From Plicaturopsis crispa FD-325 SS-3 (lineage: Eukaryota > Basidiomycota > Agaricomycetes > Amylocorticiales > Amylocorticiaceae): 64,000 nucleotides of DNA. Positions within the stretch are counted from its first letter, which is position 1. Each line of letters opens with the position of its first letter. The stretch is taken from NCBI GenBank assembly GCA_000827205.1, contig KN832555.1, forward strand, positions 2,268,248 through 2,332,247, written 5' to 3'. Below the pieces are notes generated by a model. The model had not been told where the DNA came from and ran no database searches. It worked only from the letters and a program-made list of their open reading frames with translations. Below are positions 1 to 11,538 of this stretch, piece after piece. The position numbers were made by a program, and so were the translations under genes.

Positions 1-149
1 GCCTATTTGGCAGTGGTAGGAGCAAAAAGAGCGCAGGCTTTCGGGAAGCTCGGGGTAAAACTAAGCAAAACGTACTTCAGCATGGAAAGATTCGACAATT
101 TAAGTTGGAATGCACGTACAAGTTGTTTGCGAGTCTGCAATGACAGACA

Positions 150-734
150 TCATCGTGTCGGACGAGGATGTGGTCGATCAGGCGAAGTAGTTCCAGGGGT
201 CGATGGTGGTGATAGCAGCTCCCTGTACTTATTCAGAGGCTGCTGTAGATGCTGGGCCAGTATTCGTCCCTGTGTGATGTTCAATTAACGGCGCAAACAT
301 TCGGTGAAAGGAAGTGCACTACTTACCTTGGCTTGTAGCTCGTCCCAATGCACCGCGCTAGTGGAGTTTAGGGCAATGAGCATCAGCGGCTCCCGTTTTG
401 GCCCCTCTTCCTTGGTGAGGTCGATGTCCGCGCGCACTTGGTCCACTGGTAGCACAAGTATGCGGCCCATCTAAACCACAGTCAACAGCCCAGCCGGCCT
501 TGAATTCGCATTAAGACATACCTCGCTGTCGACCATCCCGTATCCTTGTTCCTTCGTCTCCTGCCACACCTCGCCACTCAGCCCAACGACAACGCGAATC
601 TCGTCTTTGGGCCGTGCTTGGTCGTACGCAGCGGAAACGAGTTGCCCAGTCGTCGTAAGGAGAACCGCAGTGTGCAAATCTGGCAAGGAAATGACCTGAG
701 ACAGTAGTTTATGAAGAGAGGACAGCACAAGCAT
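150..734 (-). CDS. LAMTOR2-like roadblock/LC7 protein (Ragulator/EGO subunit)
   Basis: Three exons: 734-522, 470-327, 269-150, giving 158 residues. The introns (51 and 57 nt) have GTATGT and GTAAGT donors. The product starts MLVLSSLHKLLSQV, followed by HTAVLLTTTGQLVSAA. It has the alpha-beta pattern of a roadblock domain and ends in the helix QAKGRILAQHLQQPL, which resembles the last helix of LAMTOR2. An unspliced reading of exon 2 would stop early and lose this helix, so I favour the third exon. Family knowledge: LAMTOR2 with LAMTOR3 scaffolds Rag GTPases on the lysosome or vacuole for TORC1 signalling. About 30 Pro/Ser-rich residues extend beyond the usual C-terminus. Another roadblock protein (dynein light chain or MglB-like) is the alternative; the final helix makes LAMTOR2 more likely. 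Confidence 0.72.
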
Positions 735-1078
735 TGTTTCTTGGCAACTTTTGAAGGTAGAAATTGCGAAAGTGCAAGCGATAGTCTGCAGATATCAAGC
801 TTGCATGGGAGCTGCACTGTAAATCGGAACGCGGATGAGGACCACGCGCATATTTTACCTAGTCGCGTGATTAGAAACACGTCGACAAAAATTGGCGCGA
901 GCAGGAAAATTGATTTATACTCGCCAAAAAATGCTTAATAAAAAAGCAAGCTGGACGACAAACGCATGTGTATCATTGACCTGAGCATGAACAAAGCAAG
1001 GTGTTTGAGCGGCCACATCCGAAACAAATATTGACAGTGGCTACCGAATAATTCCCCATTGTCTGGCCGGTGGAATGC

Positions 1079-1088
1079 TATATAAGGT
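1079..1088 (+). promoter_or_regulatory. TATA box of the kinase-like gene
   Basis: CTATATAAGG lies 48 nt before the ATG at 1136, a good core-promoter position. It overlaps a possible GTG-initiated extension of the frame, which supports taking the ATG at 1136 as the start. The rest of the 735-1135 gap shows no gene. Confidence 0.6.
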
Positions 1089-1135
1089 CGCACGCCCTCG
1101 ACTTGGACCTCACCCTATCTTCCCACCAAGCAGCC

Positions 1136-1969
1136 ATGATTCTTCCTATGGGATCCATTCTTGAGGTCACCTCCGCATTCGACGACGATCTCGTCCTCCG
1201 CATGTCGTCCCCCGGCAAAGTGAAGGGCAAAGGCCAGCCCAAACGCTTCCTCGCAGAGATATACGACAAGGTCCGCGCCAGCTGTCCGACAGTCTACAAG
1301 GCACGCCTCCGCGCCTCCGGGAAGGGCGCCACCAAACACGTCGCCTTGAAGATCGCAGCGGGCATGCACGAGGCGGACAACCTCGAGTGGGAGAGTTACT
1401 TCTACAAGAACGACCTGCGCGAGCTCCAGGGGTCCGTCGTGCCGATCCACTACGGTTTCTTCAGAACTAGCGAGGCAGCGGGCAAGAAAAAAGGAGCATG
1501 TGCTGTCATGGTGACGGAGCTTTGCGACGGGTGGGATCCGGAATCGCACTTCGTCCCCGACGCGTTTGAGATTAAGTGAGTGCTTTGTTCTTGCGCCACG
1601 CCGTTTTCGCTGACGGGGATACGAAACACGCACAGTCGCCGCAAGCTTGCAGCGGTGTTTCGTTTGCACCGTGCGGGAATCATGCACACGAACCTCGTGG
1701 ACGACTCACAAGAGCATTTCGTGGCGCAAGGGAACGATTTCCGCATCGTGGGCTTCACGAACGCCATCCGCCACCGATGCGAAGGGTGTGTATCGATTCC
1801 GCGTCCATACGACGATGGCCGTCTATACACCGATAGCCACAGCGAAGAGCTGGGATGCCCTGAGCTGTACAAAGCGGCGCAGAAATGGGGAATTCTGAGT
1901 CCAGGGGGTACAATCCTTCTAGCAGCCGAGTTCGGGTGGAACCTTGTCGATCCGCCACAGTATGAATGA
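1136..1969 (+). CDS. Kinase-fold protein, probable pseudokinase
   Basis: Two exons, 1136-1575 and 1636-1969, 257 residues. Seen: a VALKIA segment fits the ATP-binding Lys strand, GIMHTNL sits where the catalytic loop HxD should be, and FRIVGFTNA sits where the IxDFG strand should be. Both catalytic Asp positions appear substituted (to Asn and Gly). The tail EELGCPELY is the kind of motif found in the small kinase-like proteins that are expanded in agaricomycetes. I infer a non-catalytic kinase fold of unknown role. At 257 residues it is short for a kinase because most of the C-lobe is missing. The start is the first ATG after a TATA box. Confidence 0.65.
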
Positions 1970-2686
1970 TCTATCATGGAGGCGGCGTCAGTGATAATGC
2001 ACTACCTTCGAATGCAGAATGTAATTGCGAATTTAGTTCAACAAGACATGGGAAATGCAGTAAATTAAACGGGGTTCTCACAAGACCAGGTGGGAAGACG
2101 AAGACATTTCCGACGATAATTGAATGTCATGCGATAGACGTTCATCGTTTGGTTGGCGAAGTCCGGGGACGAGGTGAAAAAGGGCCACGTAGAGTGACGC
2201 TACCGTGTTACTAAATTATAACGCTGACCAGCTTACCTAGTAAGTACCAGCTGTGACGCGGTCAGCCGCCAGGGCAGTGCAGCAGGCGCTCGCACGTCGA
2301 TTTATTGGTATACCTGGGCGCTTGCGCGCTAAGGCAGCATGCCACGGTAGGTAGGCCTGCGTAGCAGTTTCATGTCAAAAGTGTCTCTTGAGGTCCTGTA
2401 GCAAGCACCACAAGCTCTGGGTGGTTTCAAGTTGAAGCGGGCACGCAACGTTTCTTCGAGATCTGCGTAAAACGCCGCGTGTTTAGTACCCGAAATGTGC
2501 CGAATGCAGAAATCGTTGTGTTTCATGCAAAATTCCCACGGCGACCACAGCCTATGAAACGCGCGGTTCTTGTTCTTTTTACACAACAAACACGCGGAAA
2601 ATAGGCCGCCTTTTATTTGCGCTAAATTCCCTGCGTCTCCTCCTCCTCTCGCCCCACAGAATCTCACTTCAAACTCTCATCTCTCA
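1970..2686. other. Intergenic, promoter side of casein kinase 1
   Basis: No supported gene. Short frames on both strands lack recognisable domains. The last 100 bases before 2687 become C/T-rich with CCTCCTCCTC, the usual look of a basidiomycete 5' leader. Confidence 0.5.
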
Positions 2687-3943
2687 ATGGCCGACAACTC
2701 TTCTCACCGGTTGGACCTGCGTGTCGGCGGCAAATACAGGCTTGGAAAGAAAATAGGATCTGGCTCGTTTGGTGGGTGCTCGCCATCGATTATTTTCTTG
2801 CTTTGTGAGCTGACGGTGAGGGGCGCTAGGTGACATTTACCTTGGTATCAACATCATCTCCGGCGAGGAGGTCGCCATCAAGCTCGAGTCTGTCAAGGCC
2901 AAGCATCCTCAGCTCGAGTACGAGTCGAAAGTCTACAAGACCCTCGCTGGCGGTGTCGGCGTGCCCTTCGTCAGATGGTTCGGCACCGAGTGCGACTACA
3001 ATGCCATGGTGATGGACCTCCTCGGTCCCTCACTCGAGGACTTGTTCAACTTCTGCAATCGCAAGTTCAGTCTCAAGACCGTTCTCCTTCTCGCCGACCA
3101 ACTTGTGAGTGCTGTTGCGGTCGCCGGATGGGCTGTGCTGACGCTGACGCCACCCGCCCCAGATCTCCCGCATCGAGTACATCCACTCCCGCAACTTCAT
3201 CCACCGGGACATCAAGCCTGACAACTTCGTCATGGGCATCGGCAAGCGTGGAAACCAAGTCAACGTGATCGATTTCGGTCTCGCGAAGAAATTCCGCGAC
3301 CCGAAGACGCACATGCACATCCCTTACAGGGAGAACAAGAACCTGACTGGTACCGCCCGCTACACGTCCATCAACACTCACTTGGGCGTCGAGCAAGCTC
3401 GCCGAGATGACTTGGAGTCTTTGTCCTATGTCCTGATGTACTTCCTGCGTGGCGCCCTCCCGTGGCAGGGCCTGAAGGCCGCCACCAAGAAGCAGAAGTA
3501 CGACCGCATCATGGAGAAGAAGATGACGACGCCCACTGATCTCCTCTGCCGAGGGTTCCCTAACGAGTTCGGCATCTTCTTGAACTACACCCGTGCCCTT
3601 CGGTTCGACGACAAGCCCGATTACTCCTACCTTCGCAAGCTGTTCCGCGACCTCTTCGTGCGTGAAGGCTACCAGTATGATTACGTCTTCGACTGGAGCG
3701 TTCAGCGCGGCGCTGCAGACGACTCTAGCGCTGCACCTAAGCGCCGCCCGAAGGTCGCTCAAGAGGAAGAGGAGCACAGGGCCAGTGACAGAATGTAAGC
3801 AATGCTCGATCTTTTACCATTTCTCCGCTCAACGAGTGCCTAACAGGCTTCGCTCTCATACTCGACAGGCGCAACAGACAGGAACCCCGGGGGCAGTAGG
3901 CCAGCAACGCGGAGGACGGGGGAGAGACGGCGACATGTGGTAG
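2687..3943 (+). CDS. Casein kinase I (Hhp1/CK1 delta type), copy A
   Basis: Four exons: 2687-2771, 2830-3104, 3163-3794, 3847-3943, giving 362 residues. It has a Ser/Thr kinase domain with the glycine loop GSGSFG, catalytic [18 protein letters not shown] and the CK1 signature [11 protein letters not shown]. The final exon adds a basic Gln/Gly/Arg tail starting [10 protein letters not shown] that is typical of fungal CK1 and would be missed if translation stopped at 3798. CK1 phosphorylates acidic or primed substrates in DNA repair, trafficking and clock control. A second, inverted copy lies at 22272-23340 and shares the first two intron positions. Confidence 0.95.
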
Positions 3944-5181
3944 ACTCCTAGAGAGTAGGGTTGCGTCTCGGCTCCCGCCTTCAGAGCTCGTCATGGCTCT
4001 ATGGGTGTCTTTGGAGAGGCAGAAGAGGCCACGGGGTCTTCGGTCTGCGCGATTGGTATATTTGGTCATCGGGTTCCAGCCGGAGTGGTGGGGAGCGTGG
4101 GCAGGTGGTCTACACGGTTGGGGCACGCCAGGGCGCGCCGAGTAGGAGGGCTGCATCGACGCCTTCTTCATGCCGTTGCCGGCCGTTTGGATCGTCGGTC
4201 GTTTCGTGTCAGGATGTCGCTCTCGCAGGTGTGGTCGCCGGCCACTCAACGGGCCGCCCGAGAACATCACACGCTTCACACGCTCAAGCGCAAGGTTGCG
4301 CTGCCCTCCCTTTCTGTTCAGCACGGACGCTATTTCTTTTCACGCCTATCCCGACCCTCGGGGAAGGAAGGCCGCTTTATTCCTGCATCACTACGTCGCC
4401 TTATACTGTCCACCATTATATATCTGCGCCCTCGCTGAACACCTTACTCTTCAACTTTCAGATATTACTTGTTACGTTTAAACCCATCCCATCCACCCAC
4501 CATCCACTTCCAGTTCACTGTTACGCATATTCCATTCCATCACCCACGCGCACACTCCTTATTTGCATCCGTTTCCTACTTGCCGATTTGTTGTCCTCTT
4601 ATCCCCCACCTCGTACTGGATCCGCTCTCCTGCGGTCGGATCTCTCGAGGGCGAGCGGGATCGGAGAGGGCGCCGCGTTTGGGTCGGTCCTCACGAAGAA
4701 GGGGTGGACGGGCTGGCTGTTGGGGGGGATTCTGAGGGGAATATGCACACGACGTCGACCGGCATTCTCGTCTCCTCCATCTCTGGGAGGCAGAACAACA
4801 CTTCAACTCACGAACTTATTCACGATCCCCTCACGATTATCCCTCCTTCGCGCCTCCTGCTCCCCCTCGTCGGTTCAAGCGCTGCTGTTGTCGAATATAT
4901 ATCTCTCTGGTATTACAACGGACTTGTCGGTGTTCTGCTTCTGCTACTACTACCTACTACCGCTGGAATGACATAGATTCGAATATTTTGTTGATTCTAA
5001 GTGCGATCTTGCAGTTTGCTTGCAACAGTGAAGAGACTCGAGAGTGAAAGGCGCGCCTCCGGTAAACAAGTCCAAATATCGCCCGTTCCACGTCAAACTG
5101 CACAGTGTCACGGTAACAAACGTATACTGAACGCTCTCATACCTCCGCTACTCTAGATATCTCGCTGGCCAGGTCTCTGCC
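3944..5181. other. Intergenic region between CK1 and coatomer gamma
   Basis: An open frame covers about 3961-4971, but its composition is low-complexity Ser/Arg/Leu and it matches no family I know. Overlapping frames are equally open. From about 4440 to 4640 the strand is strongly pyrimidine-rich, as in promoter or 5' leader DNA. I call no gene. Confidence 0.5.
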
Positions 5182-8100
5182 ATGGCTTTCGCATCCAAAA
5201 AGGAGGAGGAGAGCGGGCTCAGCTCCTACTACAACAACAAGACCACGATCATACAAGAGGCCCGAGTCTTCAACGAATCTCCCATTAGTCCACGGAAATG
5301 CAGGGCGCTCCTCACGCGTATCGTCTACCTGCTCTATGTCGGCGAGACATTTGGCACGCAGGAGGCCACTAACCTCTTCTTTGGCACCACGAAATTGTTC
5401 CAGCACAAGGATGTGAGTCCCGCCGCCGCGTTTCGCTGGACCCGCGCTTACTTTGGGCAACGGATGTTAGAGCGCGTTGCGGCAGATGGTCTACTTGGCC
5501 ATCAAAGAGCTGGCGACTACCTCGGAGGATGTTATCATGGTCACCAGCAGCATCATGAAGGATATGCAGCCCAATTCGGAAGTCATCTACAGGCCGAACG
5601 CGATCAGGGCACTCTGTCGTATAATAGATGTATGTGGAATCCCGTTACACCGCAGGATTTACGATGCTGACACTCTGTGCTAGCCGTCCATGGCGCAGGG
5701 TGTCGAACGATTTTTCAAGGCGGCTATCGTGGACAAGAACCCCTCCATTTCCTCCGCCGCGCTCGTCTCGTCGTACCATCTGTTTCCCCACGCGAAGGAT
5801 GTCGTCAAGCGCTGGGTTAACGAGGCACAGGAAGCCGTCAATGCCAAGGGTTCCTCGACTTTCTTTGGCGGTTCAAGCGGTGGCGGTTATCTCGGCTTCG
5901 GAGGAGGCTCCCCAAATCAGAACAGCGGATACCAGGCTATTCCCTCGACCAGCTACATCACACAGTACCACGCGTTGGGGCTGTTGTACTTCATTCGCCA
6001 GCAGGATCGGATGGCCGTGACAAAGATGATTCAGCAGTTGGGCGGCGGAAAATCCGGAGCCGGGACTACACTAAAGAATCCAATGGCCCTTTGTATGCTC
6101 ATTCGTTATGCGGCAAAAGTTATGGAGGATGATCCAAAGTATGCAATTTCCTCCACTGATTTTGAGTAGCCCTGATCAGTTTTGCAGTGTTCAAAAACAG
6201 ATGTACGACCTTCTGGAGGGCTGGCTACGGCATAAGAGTGACATGGTCAACTTCGAGGCCGCGCGTGCAATTTGTGAAATGAAATACGTCCAGCCCGCAC
6301 AACTCACCAAGTCGCTATCAGGTTAGTATATGCTCCATGTTATGCATAAGCCGTACTAACATATCGTGGACTGTACACAGTCCTACAACTATTCCTGGCC
6401 TCACCGAAATCCACGCTCAAGTTTGCGGCAACGCGAACCCTTGCTGCCTTGGCACTTGTACACCCTGCCAGTGTTGCGACCTGCAACGTCGACTTGGAGA
6501 ACCTCATCTCGGACACGAACCGGAGCGTGGCGACGTATGCTATCACCACCTTGCTGAAGGTTAGTGTTCAGATATGACGACATTTTACCTACTAACGCAA
6601 GGGCATCAGACTGGTAACGAAGCCTCTGTTGACCGTCTCATGAAGCAAATCACTGGCTTCATGACCGAAATCAGCGACGAGTTCAAGGTCATCATCGTCG
6701 AAGCCATCCGCTCTCTCTGCCTCAAGTTCCCCTCAAAGCATGTGGCCATGCTTGCGTTCCTTTCGGGCGTGCTTCGCGACGAAGGAGGATATGACTTCAA
6801 GCGCGCGGTTGTCGAGGCCATCTTCGATATGATCAAGTTCATCCCCGAGAGCAAGGAACAGGCGCTCTCGCATCTCTGCGAGTTCATCGAAGACTGTGAA
6901 TTCACGAAACTGTCAGTCCGCATTCTGCATCTACTTGGTATGGAGGGCCCCAAGTCGCCGCAGCCAGCCAAGTACATCCGCTTCATATACAATCGCGTCG
7001 TGCTGGAGAACGCAACCGTCCGCGCGGCTGCTGTTTCGAGCATGGCAAAATTCGGTGTTAATGGAGGAGACGCCCTTCGGAAGAGCGTCGGCGTACTCTT
7101 GAATCGGTACGTCGGTGCATTCTTGACTTCGTTATATGTGCTTAGGGCAAAAATGCTGTAGCTGCTTGGATGATGTGGATGATGAAGTTCGTGACCGTGC
7201 TGCCATGTATCTGCGAGTGCTCAGGGAGAAGGAGCTGGCCGATGTTTATATCAGAGAAGGTCGGTTTGCCTGTTCAAATACTCCCTTATACAATATTAAT
7301 CGTGTTGCATATATGCAGAATCCATCTTCTCTCTGGCTGCTCTGGAGACAAAACTCGTCGCTTATGTCAACGACCCGGAGTCGTCGAAGCAAGCGTTCGA
7401 TACGTCCTCGATACCCAAAATCAGTCGCAAGCAAGCCGCGCAAGATGCATCTCGTACGTTGATCTGGCCGACTTTACTGCCAGGGCTAATGCTGTATCGT
7501 TCTAGGGCCAAGCACACTGGACACCATCGGCGTGCCTGCCTCGAAGAAAGCTTCTGCAACACCTCCACCGCCGTCGGCTGCGGAGACTGCGTCTGCCTAC
7601 GCACAGCAGCTCGCGGATGTTCCGGAACTGTCATCTTACGGTCCTGTGCTGAACAGCAGCCTCAAGCCGACGCAGCTCACCGAGACGGAAACGGAGTACC
7701 AAGTTACATGCGTCAAACACATATTTGCGGAGCACATTGTTTTCCAGGTCAGTGCGAGTACATGCGCTCACGCGTTGCCGCTAACGTGGGCCCTCCTTGT
7801 TTTTCCTAGTTCAACGTGTCCAATACGTTACCCGATACTGTTCTCGAGCAAGTCTCAGTCATTTTGCAGCCACAAACCGAGTCCGGATTGTCCGAGGACT
7901 TCATTATCCCAATACCATCCCTCACTGCTGCAACCTCGCCAAGTATCGTCTACGTGTCCTTCACTCGTGAATCGCCAGAGGAATATGCGTTGGCATCGTT
8001 CCAGTGCATTCTCAAATTCGTGAGTAAGGAGCTGGACCCCTCCACGGGAGAGCCCGAAGAGGAAGGCTACGAGGACGAGTACCAACTCGAAGACGTTGAG

Positions 8101-8517
8101 CTCTCCGCTGGTGGCGATTACATCATACCCAGCTATACCACATTCGCCTCCGAATGGGATCGATTGCGGACGGGTGCAACTGCCACGGAGACATTCGCCC
8201 TATCTGCGATGGAGAGTCTGAAAGGTGCGGCTTATTTCCTGTGTTTGATATTCGGCTTGTTCAATTCATCCTCTCCAGCTGCGTGTGACTCAATTATCGA
8301 GGTTCTCAACATGGAGCCTTTGGGCGGATCGCAAACCCCTTCCTCGACCTCTGTACACACCCTGCAACTATCAGGTTTGGTCACTGGTGGCGGGGGCAAG
8401 GTGCTTGTGCGGAGTCGGATGACGTTTACCAAGGGGCAAGGCGTGACCCTCGAGCTCGGTGTTCGCGCAGAAAAGCAAGCGGCTTGTGCTCTTGTTCTTG
8501 CAGCTGTTGGGGGTTAG
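5182..8517 (+). CDS. SEC21: Coatomer gamma subunit (COPI, Sec21)
   Basis: Eleven exons: 5182-5412, 5471-5629, 5684-6138, 6188-6321, 6381-6559, 6610-7106, 7162-7259, 7319-7453, 7506-7747, 7810-8224, 8279-8517. They total 928 codons with every junction in frame, close to the usual 870-935 residues. The N-terminal two thirds is the adaptin-like alpha-solenoid (for example [21 protein letters not shown]). A Pro/Ala linker around [17 protein letters not shown] follows. The C-terminal gamma-appendage begins near [10 protein letters not shown] and ends with the platform subdomain. The protein is part of the F-subcomplex of COPI, which coats vesicles for Golgi-to-ER retrograde transport. The start has the expected N-terminus, [13 protein letters not shown]. 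Confidence 0.96.
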
Positions 8518-8835
8518 ATTGGACTCATTGGATATATATATATTGTTTACTCTCATGTTTGAACGCCCCCGGAGGATGTATTGAGCGAATCGTAAGGCCC
8601 GAAATGATAATGCGATCTGCCCCAACAGGAGCAGTGCGCGCGCTACCGGGAGTCGGTGGTCCCGGAAACGGTGGGATGCAGACCTTTATCTTTATTGTGA
8701 ATTGCGGCCTTGTCGTCAAAATCGTAAGACGGCCGTTGGTTTTTTTACCTATGTAAATGATCTTGCTACACGAACCGCCTTAAAACCTTGCGTATACGAC
8801 TTGTCTTGCCATCCGATTCCTGGTCGCCGCACGAT
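8518..8835. repeat. Spacer with short AT repeat
   Basis: Downstream of the coatomer stop there is a short alternating run of AT (8530-8543), then 290 bases with nothing recognisable before the pantothenate kinase start. It serves as the 3' end of one gene and the promoter of the next. Confidence 0.5.
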
Positions 8836-10627
8836 ATGCTGCCCTCACCCAAAGTCATTCACGTCGACACGCGCGGTGCGGTTATACTGTCGGAAGAATC
8901 CCCCGAGGTCTGTCTTGTCTTGTCTCTGAACCTTGAACGCCCAGCGCTCACAGGGTGCAGACTCGAGATAGTCGGGGAATCTATCTTCCAAACCATATCG
9001 AACCTGTTTCGCACATCGCAGTCGACGTGAGCACGGGAACCAGCTACATAGACCCACACCGCGAGAACTGACGAGTCTCCGAATCAGGTTGGAGGATCTC
9101 TTGCTAAGGTTGTCTATTTCACTCGGTCGCCTGACCCGCCAGCTTCTCCATCCATCGCCGCAACGAAAGCCAGCAGCACCTGCGGCGACTCGCGGACGCC
9201 CGGCTCCTCTCTCGACGACGACTCTCCCGGCGCTTCGCCGCTGCTTTCAACTGCCGGCACACAGTCGCGGCAGAATGGCGCACTTACGCCGCTCATCTTG
9301 GACACGCATGCGCAGAGCTTCGGCATAAACGGGGGTGGTGACGGGCTCGTGGGCTTCAAGGAGGGCCTCCTGCGCGACTCGATCCTACGGAGGACATCCC
9401 AACACTTCCCGGGCGGCTCGCTCAACTTCGAGCGGTTTGAGACCGACAACATCGACGAGTGCGTTGAGTTCATCCGGACGCTTATTGAGCGATCGGCGCA
9501 TGTGAACGGTGTCACCATCGACGAGATGCGGAAGGGCGTGAAGATCATGGCGACGGGCGGCGGCGCGCACAAGTTTTACGAGCTGTTCAAGGACGCGCTC
9601 GGGGTCGAGGTGCAGAAAGAAGATGAGATGGAGTGCCTGATTGAGGGCCTCAAATTCATCGCGCTGATCCCAAATGAAGTCTATTACTTCTCGGACGAAC
9701 TTATACAGAGCGTCGCGCACCCTTCGGGATCAAGCATCAAGGGCGATGGCTCTTTGGAGAGGCCGAGTCCTAACCCGCCCAATTACGCTGTCACTTTCGA
9801 AACCAACCCCGTGCCCCAACTACCATGTCTACTGGTAAACATCGGATCGGGCGTTTCCATTATCAAGATCGACGAGGACGGCAAGTACGAGCGTGTCAGT
9901 GGGACAAGTTTAGGTGGTGGTACACTGTGGGGATTGCTGAGCTTATTAACACCAGCGACGACGTTTGACGGTGCGTACCAAGCAACATCACCTCCCTCGA
10001 CTACTTGCTTAATATCTCGTGCACCAGAAATGCTGGCTTTCTCGGAGAAGGGGAACAACGAGACCGTCGACATGTTAGTCGGCGACATATATGGACAGGA
10101 CTATGGCCGCCTTGGCCTAAAGTCCACAACAATCGCCAGCTCTTTTGGCAAAGTGTTCAAGAAAGGCGGCGAGAAGACAACATTCTCTCCCGAGGACATC
10201 AGCCGGAGTCTACTCTACGCAGTATCGAATAACATCGGCCAGATTGCGTGCGTTTCGCCAAACATGCTACACCGCCATCCAGACTAACCCGTGCCACACA
10301 GGTACATGAACGCGGAGAAATATAATCTAGACAAGATCTACTTTGGGGGGTACTTTATCCGAGGTAAGCAGATCGTCTGCGCAAAGACCTTTGGCCGATA
10401 CTTATGGCGATCTTCAGGCCACGCGGCGACTATCACGACACTGTCTTATGCCATCCGTTTCTGGAGCAAGGGAACCAAGCGGGCATTATTCCTTCGCCAC
10501 GAAGGCTTCCTGTGAGTGATTTAACCCTCCGGAGTATTGTGTATCTGACTGAAGCGCGCGTAGGGGGTCTATCGGAGCATGGATAAAGAACATCGGCCCG
10601 CAGGAAGAGGCTGACGACAGGACATAG
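8836..10627 (+). CDS. Pantothenate kinase (eukaryotic PanK)
   Basis: Seven exons: 8836-8907, 8961-9026, 9088-9970, 10028-10247, 10302-10363, 10418-10511, 10564-10627, giving 486 residues. The N-terminus VIHVDTRGAVIL, then YLPNHIEPVSHIAVD joined across an intron to VGGSLAKVVYF, is the ATP-binding beginning of eukaryotic PanK. Later come ATGGGAHKF, VNIGSGVS, GTSLGGGTLWGL and YFGGYFIRGH. It phosphorylates pantothenate in the first committed step of CoA synthesis. A Ser/Thr-rich insert of about 45 residues follows the first motif (DPPASPSIAATK onwards). The first two exons are only 24 and 22 codons, so a prediction starting at the long exon would lose the ATP site. Confidence 0.94.
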
Positions 10628-11538
10628 CTCTTTTCTCTCATGGATACTGGAGGACACCGTACTATAACAGGAACGCATAGGCTAACATACTGTAAAACTA
10701 ATTGCGGGCGGTCTTTTTGCAGACGTCGTTCACACTGAATATGTATTTTGTTGTACAGTGGACGATTGGGGCCAGGACTGATTAGGCACCGAGGGTCTGT
10801 CGGCTCGGTGCCGTCGGATCAAGTGCTAAAAAACGCATCCTAATCGGGATATACACCTTATAGCAGCACAGCCACATCGCAGGCTCTTTTGCTGCGACGT
10901 AGTTCCTGTGGGCCTCGAAGATAAGTCGGAGTGGAAAATAATGGATGGCGCCAATATATCAGCTGTTGCAGGTTGCAAGCACCAGAAACTGACCAGAGAA
11001 ATGGAGAGACACAGCAAATACGACGGATGATTGGCGGGACATAACGGCTATCAGTAATATATAGCATGACATACGCATTAGCGTCACACAAGAAAAGAAA
11101 AGCAAAAGAAATAGCGAGTAGCGAATAGAATCTGAGACAGAGCCTCACCGGCTTGTGCAGCTGCTTGAAGTTGCCGTGCTCATCCGTGTGATCCCGCAGA
11201 CGGCTGCAGCTGTATTACTGAATGGCGATCCGCTGCCTGGCCCAGCGAGTATCTGAGCTGGCGGAGTCTGCAGAGCCTCCAAGCCTAGTATAGCAGCTAT
11301 ACGAGAGGTGCACTAAAAGGAGGTGCACGGCCGCAGGGGCCAAGTACAGGATACAGTGCAAGACTTTGTGTGTGCCGAGAGCCGGGAGGAGAATGAAGCG
11401 TGGGAAAGCCTAAATGGGCAGACTCGAAGAAAAAGTAGCCGAGTGTAATCTTCATGAGCCTTTGTAATAAGCAGCCAGCTTTTTGAGCTGGGGCCTGCTA
11501 ATCCCCCTCGTCTTTTACTTCCATCACCGCAAGAGCAT
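10628..11538. other. Intergenic
   Basis: About 0.9 kb between pantothenate kinase and the homeodomain gene. I see no gene. It contains the hairpin listed at 10785-10812 and otherwise looks like unstructured promoter DNA. Confidence 0.5.
10785..10812. repeat. Perfect 9-bp inverted repeat (hairpin)
   Basis: GGCACCGAG and CTCGGTGCC are exact reverse complements separated by a 10-nt loop, 158 nt after the pantothenate kinase stop. It could fold in RNA as a 3' UTR element. No tRNA or snRNA features surround it. Confidence 0.55.

Noticed and set aside
3961-4971. 336-codon open frame on the plus strand
   Set aside because: No domain, low-complexity Ser/Arg/Leu make-up, equally open overlapping frames and promoter-like pyrimidine tracts inside it.
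10785-10812. Similarity of the hairpin to a tracrRNA terminal stem
   Set aside because: Coincidence of a short GC-rich stem; no Cas gene, repeat array or other tracr feature exists in this eukaryotic window.
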